A DNA stretch of 64,000 nt from Salipaludibacillus daqingensis (GCF_029891575.1 NZ_JARZHF010000011.1:1-64000), one strand, 5' to 3'. Positions 41,756 to 51,336 are shown, counted from the stretch's first letter. Notes: generated from the sequence alone by a model not told the origin. Translations and numbers: made by a program.

Positions 41756-42667
41756 ATGTACTCAAATCAACCATTTGATGTGCCGTATAATTATCATTTT
41801 TATCGGACGGCGTCGGATAGTCAACTATTGAATGATATCCAAAAAGCTATGAATGCTGAGTATAGTGCTGTTACTTGTTATGATAAATTAGCCAACCTTG
41901 CACCATCACCAGAGGAAAGGAGCACCATACTTGAAATACAAACAGATGATAAAAGACATCTTGAGGAATTCAGTAAAATTTATACAAATTTATCAGGGAG
42001 TCAGCCATCTTATCAAATGACTGAAGAATGCCCAGAAAAATATAGAGAAGGTATTGAATTTGCCTTTAAAGATGAACAAGAAGCAGTCGATTTTTATTTA
42101 GACATCTCGGATAAAGCACAGGATATGACCATTAAAGATAGATTTCGGCGTGCAGCATTAGATGAACAAAATCACGCTGTTTGGTTTTTATTTTTTTTAA
42201 CAGAACATTCAAATGTAGCTAATCACCACCGACAAATGGAAAGTTATGGTGCTGAAGGAGCTTTAAGTGCTTCAACACTATCCTTACCTCAAATGTTGAC
42301 GTATGCCCTTCAGGACGAATACTTGGCCCAAGCAAGATATAACAACATAATCGAAACATTTGGCAACATAAGAACGTTTGTACAAATTAGAGATGCAGAA
42401 ATGAGACATATACGTGCATTATTACCACTTTTCGATCGTTATCAAGTACCATTACCAAATGATATTTCTCAATCCTTTGTTTCAACTCCAGAAAATATTA
42501 AGGCAGCCTATGCTGAAGGCGTTCAAGGAGAAATAGAAAACATAGCTATGTACGATCGATTTTTATCCGTAAGTATCCCTAATGATGTAAGAGTTGTCTT
42601 TACCCAACTACGAAATGCCTCTATAAACCATTTAGCAGCATTTGAAAGAGGGCTTGCTAGAAATTAA
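41756..42667 (+). CDS. Ferritin-like protein with three helical modules
   Basis: 303 residues. Module A (about 20-90: MNAEYSAVTCYDKLANLAPS, TDDKRHLEEF) matches the helical part of the ferritin-cupin protein at 32166. Module B (about 100-155) has DEQEAVDFYLD and DEQNHAVWF. Module C (about 180-300) has QDEYLAQARYNNI and AEMRHIRAL, like DUF2202 rubrerythrin-type domains. The paired E and ExxH motifs in B and C could bind di-iron. The Tyr/Asn-rich N-terminus and a sigma-K-like -10 suggest a coat or late-sporulation role. Ribosome site AAGGAGG, 7 nt before ATG 41756. Confidence 0.8.
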   Translation: MYSNQPFDVPYNYHFYRTASDSQLLNDIQKAMNAEYSAVTCYDKLANLAPSPEERSTILEIQTDDKRHLEEFSKIYTNLSGSQPSYQMTEECPEKYREGIEFAFKDEQEAVDFYLDISDKAQDMTIKDRFRRAALDEQNHAVWFLFFLTEHSNVANHHRQMESYGAEGALSASTLSLPQMLTYALQDEYLAQARYNNIIETFGNIRTFVQIRDAEMRHIRALLPLFDRYQVPLPNDISQSFVSTPENIKAAYAEGVQGEIENIAMYDRFLSVSIPNDVRVVFTQLRNASINHLAAFERGLARN

Positions 42668-42882
42668 TTTAATTCTCAGATTCTGGGGCGATTACGTCGT
42701 CCCTAATCGATATTAAGCCACCAGGACATAGTAGCGGACTCATCTAGTTGCGATTCAATTAGTGCTAACAAGATCTATGAATCTAATAAAACAATAATTA
42801 GAGAAAGAAAAAACTTAAACCTCCCCCTATTCCTAACTATTTTTTAGATATGTTGGTGTTTATTTTTTAAATTATCTCACCA

Positions 42883-43113
42883 TTACAACGGATTTATGTT
42901 TTCAGTCCCTAATAGAAATGGTAGTAATACCACTACAGTACCTATAATTATTAAGATTGTTCCAAAAATTTTAGCAAACAAACCTTGGTGTTCACCAAAA
43001 ACAGTCCATGAATTAAAATTTATTAGAAATAGTGCTTTTTTCTTAATTACCAAATAACCCATCCCTATGATAATAATTCCAATTACTATAGATAAAATAA
43101 TTTCTAATTGCAT
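42883..43113 (-). CDS. Small two-helix membrane protein
   Basis: 76 residues. Helix 1 is IILSIVIGIIIIGMGYLVI, then a polar loop (NFNSWTVFGEHQGLFAK), helix 2 is IFGTILIIIGTVVVLLPFLLG. No family recognised with confidence; small proteins of this shape include DUF3784-like and immunity-like proteins. ATG 43113 is about 5 nt after GGTGGAG. Monocistronic. Confidence 0.65.
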   Translation of the reverse strand: MQLEIILSIVIGIIIIGMGYLVIKKKALFLINFNSWTVFGEHQGLFAKIFGTILIIIGTVVVLLPFLLGTENINPL

Positions 43114-43220
43114 TAAATCTCCACCTTTTATAACTTATTTTTCTATCTCTATTTGATTTACGAACAAAACACTTATAAGTTCCACTAATTCAATATTTTT
43201 ACATATACAATGTCTGAAAT

Positions 43221-43330
43221 GGGTGTGTGAAATGAGGACGGTTCTCACGCATCAATGTAACTAAATGGAAATAAAATATAGGAATCTTCTAAAGAGTGAT
43301 CAGTCCATTCATTCTAAAAAAATATCAGGA
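43221..43330. repeat. Dispersed repeat, extended form
   Basis: GAGGACGGTTCTCACGCATC, then AATGTAACTAAATGGAAATA, then GAATC...GATCAGTCCATTCATTC, parallel to 43489-43580. Confidence 0.65.
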
Positions 43331-43488
43331 ATCGAATTATATCCCATAGGTGGAGTGGTGTTTTTTGTTAGTCATATATTCGGACTTTCAAAATAAATTA
43401 TTAATACAATAATAAAAACACATAAGATTTTCACCGTGAAAAATCCAATGCGTTATGGAGTTCCGTGTCTTGTTTACTACTCTTAGAA

Positions 43489-43580
43489 AATAATGACGGT
43501 TCACATGCTCCAATATAATGGAAAGGAAATAAAAGTTAGAAATCATTCCCAGGTTGATCTGACCAAATATAAACTGGAAT
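43489..43580. repeat. Dispersed repeat, extended and decayed
   Basis: AATGACGGTTCACATGCTCC, then AATATAATGGAAAGGAAAT and AGAAATCATTCCCAGGTTGATC, alignable to 43221-43330 and 39070-39160. Confidence 0.6.
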
Positions 43581-43966
43581 CGTGATTTACTCATTCTCCT
43601 TCTTCTAGAATAATGTTGATTGTTGGCTTGGCTGTCGCTAGAACCGGAAAGGATTCTAAAACAAGTTCCAAGTTCCTCATAAAATACGTTGACGATCAAA
43701 TGATAATAAAGTCTGATATTATATAAACCCTCCATCTTGGTAAAATCCGAACGCTCCACCATCAAAACATGCAAACAAATATAGGCATCAATGAAACATA
43801 AGATGCCTAAACTAAATATGAAAATAGTGATGTTTCAAATTTTTGTAAAATCATTGGAGCTTATCCCATCCATTTATTTAATCATAATATTCGCGCGGTA
43901 TTTCATATATTCACATATCAGCACATATTTCTGGAACTGTAAGATACAGTTCCAATGATTCTCCAG

Positions 43967-44995
43967 TTAATAACCTCCAATAAATGATTCTTTATGTTTA
44001 TTTGCTAATTCATCACGGTCCAGCGCCCTCGGTGGTTCTTCTAGCCAGCCATACTTAATCATCATTTTAGTCCCATCATCAGCAAACTTTAAGATTTCAC
44101 CTATCAGCCTACTGTACATGACTCCAATGTCTCTTCTTGGACTCGCTGATATACTGGCACCGTAATACCCAACACTAAGTGACGTTAAGAGTGTAACGTA
44201 AAATAACATTTTTTTGTCAGAAAATGTGTATGTCGTTGAATCTGTCACTTCAGCACCCCACGTCGCAGGACTTGGCAGATCATGTTCATTTAAATAATTT
44301 CCAAATATCTCACAATGCTTTTGTGCTATTTCTTTTCCTCTTAAAATATAGTCAGTGACATCACTCTTATTTGCAACTTGACTATACCCAATCATAGTGG
44401 CTGATCCTAGTGCATTTCGTTGGAAGTTGGCATATAAATTCGTAATTTCAGTTCCCAATAATGGTCTTTTATCCCCGAAGTACCCCGCAAGAAAACTTTT
44501 CTTTTTTACAAAATCAACGTTTTCAGGTGTTGGAAGATAGGGCGACTTACTATATAAACCCTTAGATAACATGACTTCATTCGTTTGTCTTATAATCTCA
44601 TCTGATTCCCTTAAACAATTACTAAAAAAATGATAAACATCATCTCTTACTGCAAAAGGTAATGCTGTACTATATGCACACAGACCAGTTTTACCTAGAA
44701 TATTTGTAGCAATTAAAGCATAGCTATCAGAAAATAACCTCGGAGCACGAACATCTACATCTTCATTCAACTTGAAGCCATATGGAACGGGATAATTTTC
44801 TTTTTTTAGTATGTCTGTTATTTTTTTAATATGCGATTTTGATATTTCTAAAGCATGTAGGATCAAAGGTTTTATTTCTTCATCCTCAGCATTGTGTAAT
44901 TCGTGTTCTAAATGACAAATGGCACCAGTATCATTCATATACGTATTCCACAAATAGGTTAATTCAGCAGAAGTTAATCTCAATTTTCCAACCAT
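43967..44995 (-). CDS. DUF3231 family protein
   Basis: 342 residues made of two similar helical halves (about 1-165 and 180-340), each starting with LTSAELTYLWNTY- or LLGTEITNLYANF-type helices and containing a central ALPFAVRDD / TLLTSLSVGYYGASI stretch. This internal duplication is characteristic of DUF3231, a Bacillaceae family of unknown function often encoded in several copies. No signal peptide. ATG 44995 follows GGAGGAGG at about 12 nt. Confidence 0.8.
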   Translation of the reverse strand: MVGKLRLTSAELTYLWNTYMNDTGAICHLEHELHNAEDEEIKPLILHALEISKSHIKKITDILKKENYPVPYGFKLNEDVDVRAPRLFSDSYALIATNILGKTGLCAYSTALPFAVRDDVYHFFSNCLRESDEIIRQTNEVMLSKGLYSKSPYLPTPENVDFVKKKSFLAGYFGDKRPLLGTEITNLYANFQRNALGSATMIGYSQVANKSDVTDYILRGKEIAQKHCEIFGNYLNEHDLPSPATWGAEVTDSTTYTFSDKKMLFYVTLLTSLSVGYYGASISASPRRDIGVMYSRLIGEILKFADDGTKMMIKYGWLEEPPRALDRDELANKHKESFIGGY

Positions 44996-45304
44996 TTCCG
45001 TTCTCTTCCTCCTCCAATAGAATTTAACTTAAGGATAACTTTTCCTAAATTCACACGATATATTCGTGCTTAATTGTAATGTTATACTTCGACAAAATAG
45101 CGTATAAATGTTAAAAAAGAGACGAACAAACAATTGAACATTTTAACCCAAAACTCCTTCACTCCATCAGTAATCAAGAACGAATTTTTTGATGAATATA
45201 AAGATTAAGAATCATGACTCTCATCCCATTATTACCTCAATTATATGCTGGTACACAAATGAACTCCCCCAAAGTTTCCTATTGAAGGAGTTCGCATTTA
45301 TTCG
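44996..45304. other. Intergenic region
   Basis: AT-rich; holds the weak hairpin at 45261-45293. No ORF with a ribosome site. Confidence 0.35.
45261..45293 (-). terminator. Weak terminator after dctM
   Basis: GAACTCC pairs with GGAGTTC 12 bp after the dctM stop, followed by ATTTGTG; poor T-run. Confidence 0.4.
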
Positions 45305-46588
45305 TCAATTAATGAACCAATCTAGAGGCACAAGAATAATGCCTGGAAATAGTATTAACAAAATTAAAATCACAATATGTGCCAGTAGGAATGGCCAGAC
45401 TCCTTTTACAATATCGACCATCCCAATTTTACCAACACCACACGCTACGTTTAGAACAGTTCCAACCGGAGGTGTAAGTAAACCAATACTATTAGCAAGG
45501 ATAAAAATAACTCCGAAATACACAGGGTGAATCCCTGCTTCAGCCACAACCGGCATAAGCAATGGTGTTAAAATCAAAATCATTGGTGTCAAATCCATTA
45601 CAGTCCCAATAACAATAACAATGATTACGATTAAAACAAGCAACAAAAGCTGTTGATTAATAAATGGACCAAGAAATTCCGTAATGACACGTGGGATATT
45701 TGCTACGGTAATCAACCAAGCGCAATACAATGCTGCAGCTGCAAGAAATAACACAATACTTGTCATCTTTGCTGCTACTAAAAATGCTGAAAATAGATGC
45801 TTCAGTTTCAATTCTCGATAGATAAAAAAACCTACGAAAAATGCATACGCAACAGCAATAACTGCAGCTTCTGTAGGTGTAAAAATTCCTCCGCGAAGCC
45901 CGACAACAATAATCATCGGGAGCACAAGGGCCCATACAGCGTGTCTAGAAGAAATAAGCATTTCTTTCAATGGTTTTTTTGGAAACTTTTCAACCGATGT
46001 ATCCTTTCTCATAACCAACCACCAGGCAATAGTTAATCCAACAGCCATTAAAATACCTGGAATAATCCCAGCCATAAACAATTGCGAAATCGAAACACCA
46101 CCTGTAACGCCAAATAAAATCATTGAGACGCTTGGAGGAATCATGGGAGCAATAATTCCACCAGCTGCGATTAAGCCTGCTGAACGGTTCCGATCATATC
46201 CAGCCTTTGCCATCATCGGAATAAGAATAGCACCAAGTGCAGCAACATCGGCAACTGCTGAACCTGATAACCCTGCAAATAATAGACAAGCAAGGATTGC
46301 CACATAACCAAGTCCACCTCTCACATGACCAAGAAGTGTCATGCTGAAATCAATAATTCTTTTTGAGAGACCGCCTCTATTCATCAATTCTCCTGCGAGA
46401 ATGAAAAACGGTACAGCCATGAGGGGGAAATTATTGACTCCGTTTATTAAATTCTGTGATACAAGCTGTGTACTGAATAAATCCATATACATCATTAATG
46501 CAATCCCACTTATTAATAAAGAAAAAGCAATAGGTACCCCTAATAATATAAACAGCATTAATGTAACCAGAAAAATTAGAAGTGTCAT
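45305..46588 (-). CDS. dctM: TRAP transporter large permease, DctM family
   Basis: About 427 residues with 11-12 transmembrane segments. Family motifs include VPIAFSLLISG, MAVPFFILAGELMNRGG near 50-65 and SGSAVADVAALGAILIPMM near 105-125. It forms the ion-driven channel of a tripartite periplasmic-type transporter (extracytoplasmic in this Gram-positive). ATG 46588 is 6 nt after AGGTGGGGG and 21 bp after the DctQ stop. Last gene of the operon. Confidence 0.93.
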   Translation of the reverse strand: MTLLIFLVTLMLFILLGVPIAFSLLISGIALMMYMDLFSTQLVSQNLINGVNNFPLMAVPFFILAGELMNRGGLSKRIIDFSMTLLGHVRGGLGYVAILACLLFAGLSGSAVADVAALGAILIPMMAKAGYDRNRSAGLIAAGGIIAPMIPPSVSMILFGVTGGVSISQLFMAGIIPGILMAVGLTIAWWLVMRKDTSVEKFPKKPLKEMLISSRHAVWALVLPMIIVVGLRGGIFTPTEAAVIAVAYAFFVGFFIYRELKLKHLFSAFLVAAKMTSIVLFLAAAALYCAWLITVANIPRVITEFLGPFINQQLLLLVLIVIIVIVIGTVMDLTPMILILTPLLMPVVAEAGIHPVYFGVIFILANSIGLLTPPVGTVLNVACGVGKIGMVDIVKGVWPFLLAHIVILILLILFPGIILVPLDWFIN

Positions 46589-46609
46589 ATTATCCCCCAC
46601 CTTTTACGT

Positions 46610-47125
46610 CTAATCATCATTCAAATCCCTCGCCATCACAGTCTCGACCTCTTCCTTCTTAATAAATAAACGATAGAGGTTGTATAGAATGATAATTCCC
46701 ATACCGAGGCTTCCGACAATTCCAGCGGAATGAATAATCCACATTGGAATACCCGCTGCAGGAGAATAGGTTTCAATATTCGTCAATGCTGTTTTGATAC
46801 TTCCATCAAAAATTAAATAAAGGACGAATAGCATGATAATGCAACTCACTGTATAGACAGCTTTTTTCATTCTAGGCTTAAACTTCTTAAATAGCACATC
46901 AACATTTAAATGTGCATTTTCCTTAAATGCTAGAACGGATCCAAGAAAAATTAGCCAGATCATCAAAAATCGAGATATCTCCCCTGACCAAGTAATTCCC
47001 GAATTGAAAACATACCTTAAAACAACATTGCCAAATACGAGAACAAACATCACTAAAACGATTATGGCAATCAAAACCTTAATGATGTTCTCAATAGAAC
47101 TGAATATATTAATTACATACTTCAT
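46610..47125 (-). CDS. dctQ: TRAP transporter small permease, DctQ family
   Basis: 171 residues, four transmembrane helices, with NVVLRYVFNSGITWSGEISRFLMIWLIFLG near 28-58, the usual DctQ signature around the second helix (RY-x-F...W-x-EE-like, here GEISR). It joins DctM in the membrane. ATG 47125 follows AGGAGATG. Confidence 0.92.
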   Translation of the reverse strand: MKYVINIFSSIENIIKVLIAIIVLVMFVLVFGNVVLRYVFNSGITWSGEISRFLMIWLIFLGSVLAFKENAHLNVDVLFKKFKPRMKKAVYTVSCIIMLFVLYLIFDGSIKTALTNIETYSPAAGIPMWIIHSAGIVGSLGMGIIILYNLYRLFIKKEEVETVMARDLNDD

Positions 47126-47199
47126 GTAATCATCTCCTAATTTAAGAAGGGAAGCATTATCATGGAAGGTAAATAACCACCATTTTGCTTCTATAAATT

Positions 47200-47222
47200 G
47201 GAGGAAGAAGGATTTCTCCTCC
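47200..47222. promoter_or_regulatory. Intercistronic hairpin between dctP and dctQ
   Basis: GGAGGA pairs with TCCTCC with partial inner pairing and no T-run. Such hairpins can protect the upstream dctP message and allow more binding protein than permease. Confidence 0.4.
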
Positions 47223-47288
47223 CTCCTCTCCTCATCGATGATATTTTTTCAATATTAAGATAATAATAGGTTGAAGTCTTTTATTCAT

Positions 47289-48377
47289 TTAATTTTCAAT
47301 GGCATTCAATACATCGTCAATAAGGTCTGGTCCGATCTCGTCACGGTACTGTTCATAAATTGGTGCAAGTGCATCAACAAATCCTTGTCGTGCTTCTGGT
47401 GTTAGTTCAGTCATCTGCATGTTTTCTGCCATCACTCTATGAGACTCTTCATTATCTTCTTTCGCCAACTCACGCTGGTAATCACGGGCTTCATCTGATG
47501 CTTCACGCAATGCCTGTTGCTCGTCCTCTGTCAGTTCATCCCAAAAACTACTACTAATGAGCATGACACTTGGGCTGTATATGTGTCCTGTATCTGTAAA
47601 GTACTCCTGCACATCGTAGAACTGGTTATAACGCATATTAGGATAAGTACCCTCCTGTCCATCTACAACACCTGACTCTAACGCAGAAAATAATTCTGTG
47701 AATGACATCGGTGTTGGGTTTGCCCCCAGTTGCTCCCAGGCATCAAGGTGTAACGGTACTTCCATCAAACGAATATCCAAGCCTTTAACATCTTCAACAT
47801 TCTTCACTTCACGCACATTATTTGTAAGGTAGCGGAACCCATTATCCCAATAGCCAAGACCTACCATATCAATATCTGATAAATCTTCCAATAATTCTTC
47901 CCCTATGGGTCCATCCAATACCTCAAAAGCCGTTTCTTCATCTTCGAACAAGAACGGCAGATCAAATACGGCGAAACGCGGAGATAATGAGGAAATTGGA
48001 CCTGTCGAAATATTCGTTGCTTCAATTGTTCCTGCTCTTAAGCCTTCTAACACTTCCATGTCACCGCCAAGGACACCGTCTGTGTAGTTTTCTACAACGA
48101 TCGAGCCATTAGTTTTTTCTTCTACCAGTTCCCCAAAACGATCGGCACCTAGACTGATTGGTTGATCTGCTGCTGCAACACTTGCAAATTTAATAACTTT
48201 GGCGTCTTCTGAACGCTCCTCTGTCGCTTCCTCTGATTCATTATTGTTATCATTGTTGTTCGTTGAAGCAGAAGCATTTCCAGTTGACGATTCCGTATCT
48301 TCACCATATTCTCCACAGGCAACTAAAGCGACAACAACTGCAACAATCATGATTGAAAGAATCCATTTCTTTTTCAA
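47289..48377 (-). CDS. dctP: TRAP transporter solute-binding lipoprotein, DctP family
   Basis: About 362 residues. The lipoprotein signal ends in ALVACG, followed by a Ser/Asn/Glu linker and a DctP fold starting at KVIKFASVAAADQPISLGAD. The conserved Arg region GLDIRLMEVPLHLDAWEQLGANPTPM near 195-220 contacts the carboxylate of the ligand in this family, and ALESGVVDGQEGTYPN near 230-245 lines the cleft. The ligand is probably an organic acid or sugar acid. TTG 48377 is 8 nt after AAGGGG. A LacI-type operator lies 80 bp upstream. Confidence 0.92.
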   Translation of the reverse strand: MKKKWILSIMIVAVVVALVACGEYGEDTESSTGNASASTNNNDNNNESEEATEERSEDAKVIKFASVAAADQPISLGADRFGELVEEKTNGSIVVENYTDGVLGGDMEVLEGLRAGTIEATNISTGPISSLSPRFAVFDLPFLFEDEETAFEVLDGPIGEELLEDLSDIDMVGLGYWDNGFRYLTNNVREVKNVEDVKGLDIRLMEVPLHLDAWEQLGANPTPMSFTELFSALESGVVDGQEGTYPNMRYNQFYDVQEYFTDTGHIYSPSVMLISSSFWDELTEDEQQALREASDEARDYQRELAKEDNEESHRVMAENMQMTELTPEARQGFVDALAPIYEQYRDEIGPDLIDDVLNAIEN

Positions 48378-48457
48378 TTTAAACACCCCTTAGATTTAGT
48401 AGACTCGAAAAAATGCAAAACGAACAAACAACAATGACAACAAAAGATATAATTTAT

Positions 48458-48483
48458 CATTTGTAAAAACGTTTTTACAAATG
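48458..48483. promoter_or_regulatory. Perfect 26-bp LacI-type operator before dctP
   Basis: The half-site CATTTGTAAAAAC is followed directly by its exact reverse complement. Its central AACGTT matches the operators near 51314-51336, 51388-51412 and 51414-51436. Confidence 0.8.
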
Positions 48484-48501
48484 TAAAAAATAAAAACTAA
48501 C

Positions 48502-49470
48502 CTAAATCATTTTCTCTTTCATAAAGATAGTCACATCCTCTGGATGAGGAAAAGAACTCGAAGTTCCTCTTTTCGTAACAGATAGTGCGGCAGAAGCTGA
48601 TGCAGAATTTATAGCTTGATTGATGGAATATCCGCATAAAATAGCTGCTGCAAATACACCGTTAAAGCAATCTCCGGCACCTGAAGTATCCACCGGGTGT
48701 ACGTTATAGGAAGGATAATGGACTGCTCCATGGTCATGAACATGCATGACACCTTCTGCTCCCATCGTAACAACGATATTGGAGACACCTTTTGCCAGTA
48801 AGCTTCGGGCTGCTTCTTCAATTAATGTATGATTGTCCAATGCTTCATACCCAGTAAGATTAGATAACTCAGTAATATTCGGAGTCAAATAATCAATTAT
48901 CGGCATCAAATCCTGACGAATGGCAAAAGCTGGTGCAGGGTTTACCACTAATGTGGCTTTTGATTCCGAAACTAGTTGAATTACTTCTTCAATCGTTTCC
49001 ATCGGAATCTCAAATTGAACAAGTATAAGATCTGCTTCCTGAATGACTTGTTTACTAGATCTAATGTTATCCGGTGTCAAAAAATAATTGGCTCCTGGTG
49101 AAACGACAATACTGTTTTCACCTGCATCGTCCACCAAAATTTGTGCAGTGCCAGTACCTACAGAATCATCTCTTTTCAAATAATCAATTTGTATACCAAG
49201 ACTCGAAAAATGACGAACCACATCATCTCCAAATGAATCTTTGCCTACCTTTCCAATAAAATAAATCTCTGCGTCAATGAACGTGTTTTCCTTCAAAAAA
49301 TAACTGGCTGCAATAACTTGATTTGCACCTTTCCCTCCTGGACTTGTGAAAAATCCGTTTCCAAGAACTGTTTCTCCAGGTTTCGGGAGATAAGCCATCG
49401 TGCTGATCATATCTAGATTGTAGCTCCCAATCACGAGTATCTTTTTTTGTTTTTTCACTGCTTCACTCAT
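48502..49470 (-). CDS. rbsK: Ribokinase-like PfkB-family sugar kinase
   Basis: 322 residues. PfkB signature 1, GGKGANQVIAA, near 43-53; signature 2, DTSGAGDCFNGVFAA, near 262-276, with the catalytic Asp and anion hole; NPAPA near 170 as in ribokinases. Phosphorylates ribose or a related sugar with ATP in the cytosol. ATG 49470 is 3 bp after the previous stop with GGAG upstream, so translation is coupled. In this operon the true substrate may be a sugar released by the neighbouring enzyme. Confidence 0.85.
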   Translation of the reverse strand: MSEAVKKQKKILVIGSYNLDMISTMAYLPKPGETVLGNGFFTSPGGKGANQVIAASYFLKENTFIDAEIYFIGKVGKDSFGDDVVRHFSSLGIQIDYLKRDDSVGTGTAQILVDDAGENSIVVSPGANYFLTPDNIRSSKQVIQEADLILVQFEIPMETIEEVIQLVSESKATLVVNPAPAFAIRQDLMPIIDYLTPNITELSNLTGYEALDNHTLIEEAARSLLAKGVSNIVVTMGAEGVMHVHDHGAVHYPSYNVHPVDTSGAGDCFNGVFAAAILCGYSINQAINSASASAALSVTKRGTSSSFPHPEDVTIFMKEKMI

Positions 49471-49473
49471 GAT

Positions 49474-50217
49474 TTATTCTCCTGATAACCATTTAACGAC
49501 ATTCCCCCAAAACGTGTTGTAGTGTTTCCAGTTTATAAATTCAGGTGGACCCCAGTGAGGTGCTAAATCACTCGCAAAAGAAAATGTTCGACCTTTTCCA
49601 ACTTCTTTAACAGCAATAAAGGCATATTTATTATGCTCTGCCAACACTTCAGCATCCTCATCCCCATACACCTTGTTATAGCCAAGAAAATGTGGCCACT
49701 CTTCATCAATACCTTTAAATATCGGATGATCAGAATTGTTGATCTGAACATGCAGTCCTTCCGGAGCTTCATATCGGTCATCGTAAGGCATCATCGTAAC
49801 TGGAAGAATATCTTCCACTGATGTATCTTTATAGCGTGCCTTCGCGTCAATTCCTTGAAATGTTAAGTAACCTCCTATCATAGCAAAGCCCCCACCTTGC
49901 TCTACGTATTGTTTAATAAGATCAAGCCTGTTTACAGCCACTTCTGATTTCGCAAAAGTTTGATTGCTTAACAATAATGAGTTGCTCCCAATATCGCTCA
50001 GAAATACAGCATCATAGGCCTGTAATTCCTCCAGCTTTACTGGAAAATGGTCCGGAGTTAAATGTCCGGGAAGAAAATCCATCTCAATACCGGCTACTTT
50101 CATTGCTTCTGCAAACCATTGAATCCCCTCTTCATACTCAGTGTTCGTAAAAGAATCAAACCCTTTCGTATGAATGATGTGTTTTACCCATGACTCCCCA
50201 CAAAAAAGAATTTTCAT
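49474..50217 (-). CDS. Glutamine amidotransferase-like protein (class I GATase fold)
   Basis: 247 residues. A Rossmann-like fold with AYDAVFLSDIGSNSLLL near 70 and GGGFAMIGGYLTFQG near 108-122; the nucleophile position seems to be GG rather than the usual Cys, so amidotransfer is unlikely. The family (often called cytoplasmic or GATase1-like, DUF1355-type) occurs next to sugar-utilisation genes. The C-terminal ends NTFWGNVVKWLSG. Role unknown; placed between the LacI regulator and the kinase. ATG 50217 follows GAGGAGG. Confidence 0.75.
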   Translation of the reverse strand: MKILFCGESWVKHIIHTKGFDSFTNTEYEEGIQWFAEAMKVAGIEMDFLPGHLTPDHFPVKLEELQAYDAVFLSDIGSNSLLLSNQTFAKSEVAVNRLDLIKQYVEQGGGFAMIGGYLTFQGIDAKARYKDTSVEDILPVTMMPYDDRYEAPEGLHVQINNSDHPIFKGIDEEWPHFLGYNKVYGDEDAEVLAEHNKYAFIAVKEVGKGRTFSFASDLAPHWGPPEFINWKHYNTFWGNVVKWLSGE

Positions 50218-50252
50218 GATATACTTCCTCCTCTTCTATAACAAGTAGCGCA

Positions 50253-51278
50253 TTATTTTGTCGAGCTGATATGTTTACTCTGATTTAAATTTTTTACTGA
50301 TTCTCTGACTTTCAGATTAACGCTCAGATTTACTTTTTTAGGGTTAAGAGGCTTACTTGTATTGGCTTCTACCTGATCGATCAACATATCTGCTGCATTT
50401 GTTCCCATTTCATATGTTGGTCGGTCAATAACAGTGACGGATGGTCTGTTAAATTGTGCAAGGTCATGGTCGTCAAACCCAACAAGGGAAATGTCTTCTC
50501 CTATCTTTAAATCCAGATCGCGAATAGCTTTAATTGCCCCAATACAAATCAAATTGTTGCATGCAAGAATGGCAGAAGGGGGATGGTCAGACTGTAATAA
50601 TTCCTTGGTCGACTGATAACCATTTTCCTCAAACCAATTCCCTGGCTTCACATACTTTTCATGAACATCGATGTTATGCATGCTCATCGCCTGTTTGAAT
50701 CCCCAAAACCTTTCTCTTCCATCATTGAAATCCATGATGCCATTTATGATTGCTATATCTGTGTGACCATTCTCAATCAAATGCTCCGTCAATTGATAAG
50801 TGCCACCCATATTGTCAATCACAACCCCATCTTTTCCAGAATTTTCAATATAACGGTCAACTAAAATCGTTGGTTTTTCGATACTCTGGTAGAATTCGCT
50901 ATTCTTATGTGAACCAACTAGAATAATCCCATCAACGTACTTGTTAAGTATGCCATCATAGTAGTCCTTCTCCTCCTTTTCGTTATCATTCGTCAATAGA
51001 ATTAATGTAACGTATCCACGACTCTTGGCGATTTCTTCGGTTCCTTTAACAACAGCGGCATAGAAGGGATTTAGAATTTCCGGAACAACGACAGCAATTA
51101 TTTTTGTTTTCTTTTTGACCATGGAAACGGCCAAGTTATTAGGGACGTAATTCAGTTCTTTCACTTTTTCTAGAACTTGACGCCTAGTTTCCGGGTTCAC
51201 ACGGTCTTTTCCATTCAATACTCTGGAAACGGTCGAAACGGAAACCCCGGCAATTCGTGCAACATCTTTAATTGTCAT
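50253..51278 (-). CDS. LacI-family transcriptional regulator
   Basis: About 341 residues. The helix-turn-helix TIKDVARIAGVSVSTVSRVLNG is at the N-terminus (2-22), followed by the hinge and a periplasmic-binding-protein-like effector domain (about 60-330) with DNMGGTYQLTEHLIENGH and LVGFDDHDLAQF. First gene of the operon; probably a repressor that binds the AACGTT palindromes at its own promoter and before dctP. ATG 51278 is about 9 nt after GTGAGG; upstream ATGs are less well placed. Confidence 0.92.
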   Translation of the reverse strand: MTIKDVARIAGVSVSTVSRVLNGKDRVNPETRRQVLEKVKELNYVPNNLAVSMVKKKTKIIAVVVPEILNPFYAAVVKGTEEIAKSRGYVTLILLTNDNEKEEKDYYDGILNKYVDGIILVGSHKNSEFYQSIEKPTILVDRYIENSGKDGVVIDNMGGTYQLTEHLIENGHTDIAIINGIMDFNDGRERFWGFKQAMSMHNIDVHEKYVKPGNWFEENGYQSTKELLQSDHPPSAILACNNLICIGAIKAIRDLDLKIGEDISLVGFDDHDLAQFNRPSVTVIDRPTYEMGTNAADMLIDQVEANTSKPLNPKKVNLSVNLKVRESVKNLNQSKHISSTK

Positions 51279-51313
51279 TTCCATTTGCCTCACACCCATT
51301 TACTTGTAAATAT

Positions 51314-51336
51314 TTTATAATAACGTTTTTACAAAA
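51314..51336. promoter_or_regulatory. LacI-type operator, promoter-proximal
   Basis: TTTATAATAACGTTTTTACA centred on CG at 51324-51325, between the promoter and the regulator start. Confidence 0.6.

Larger units (their letters stand above)
43114..43966. other. Repeat-rich intergenic region
   Basis: 853 bp. Two extended, partly decayed dispersed repeats lie at about 43221-43330 and 43489-43580. A small perfect hairpin GGAACTGTA/TACAGTTCC (43933-43953) lies just after the DUF3231 gene. The open frame 43388-43774 (-) crosses the second repeat and has no ribosome site, so it is not called. Confidence 0.5.

Noticed and set aside
43388-43774. 128-codon minus-strand ORF
   Set aside because: No ribosome site, no family resemblance, and it crosses a decayed repeat.
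48458-48483. CcpA cre site
   Set aside because: The spacing TGTAAAAACGTTTTTACA is longer than a cre, and the related sites cluster with the local LacI gene; a role for CcpA is not excluded.
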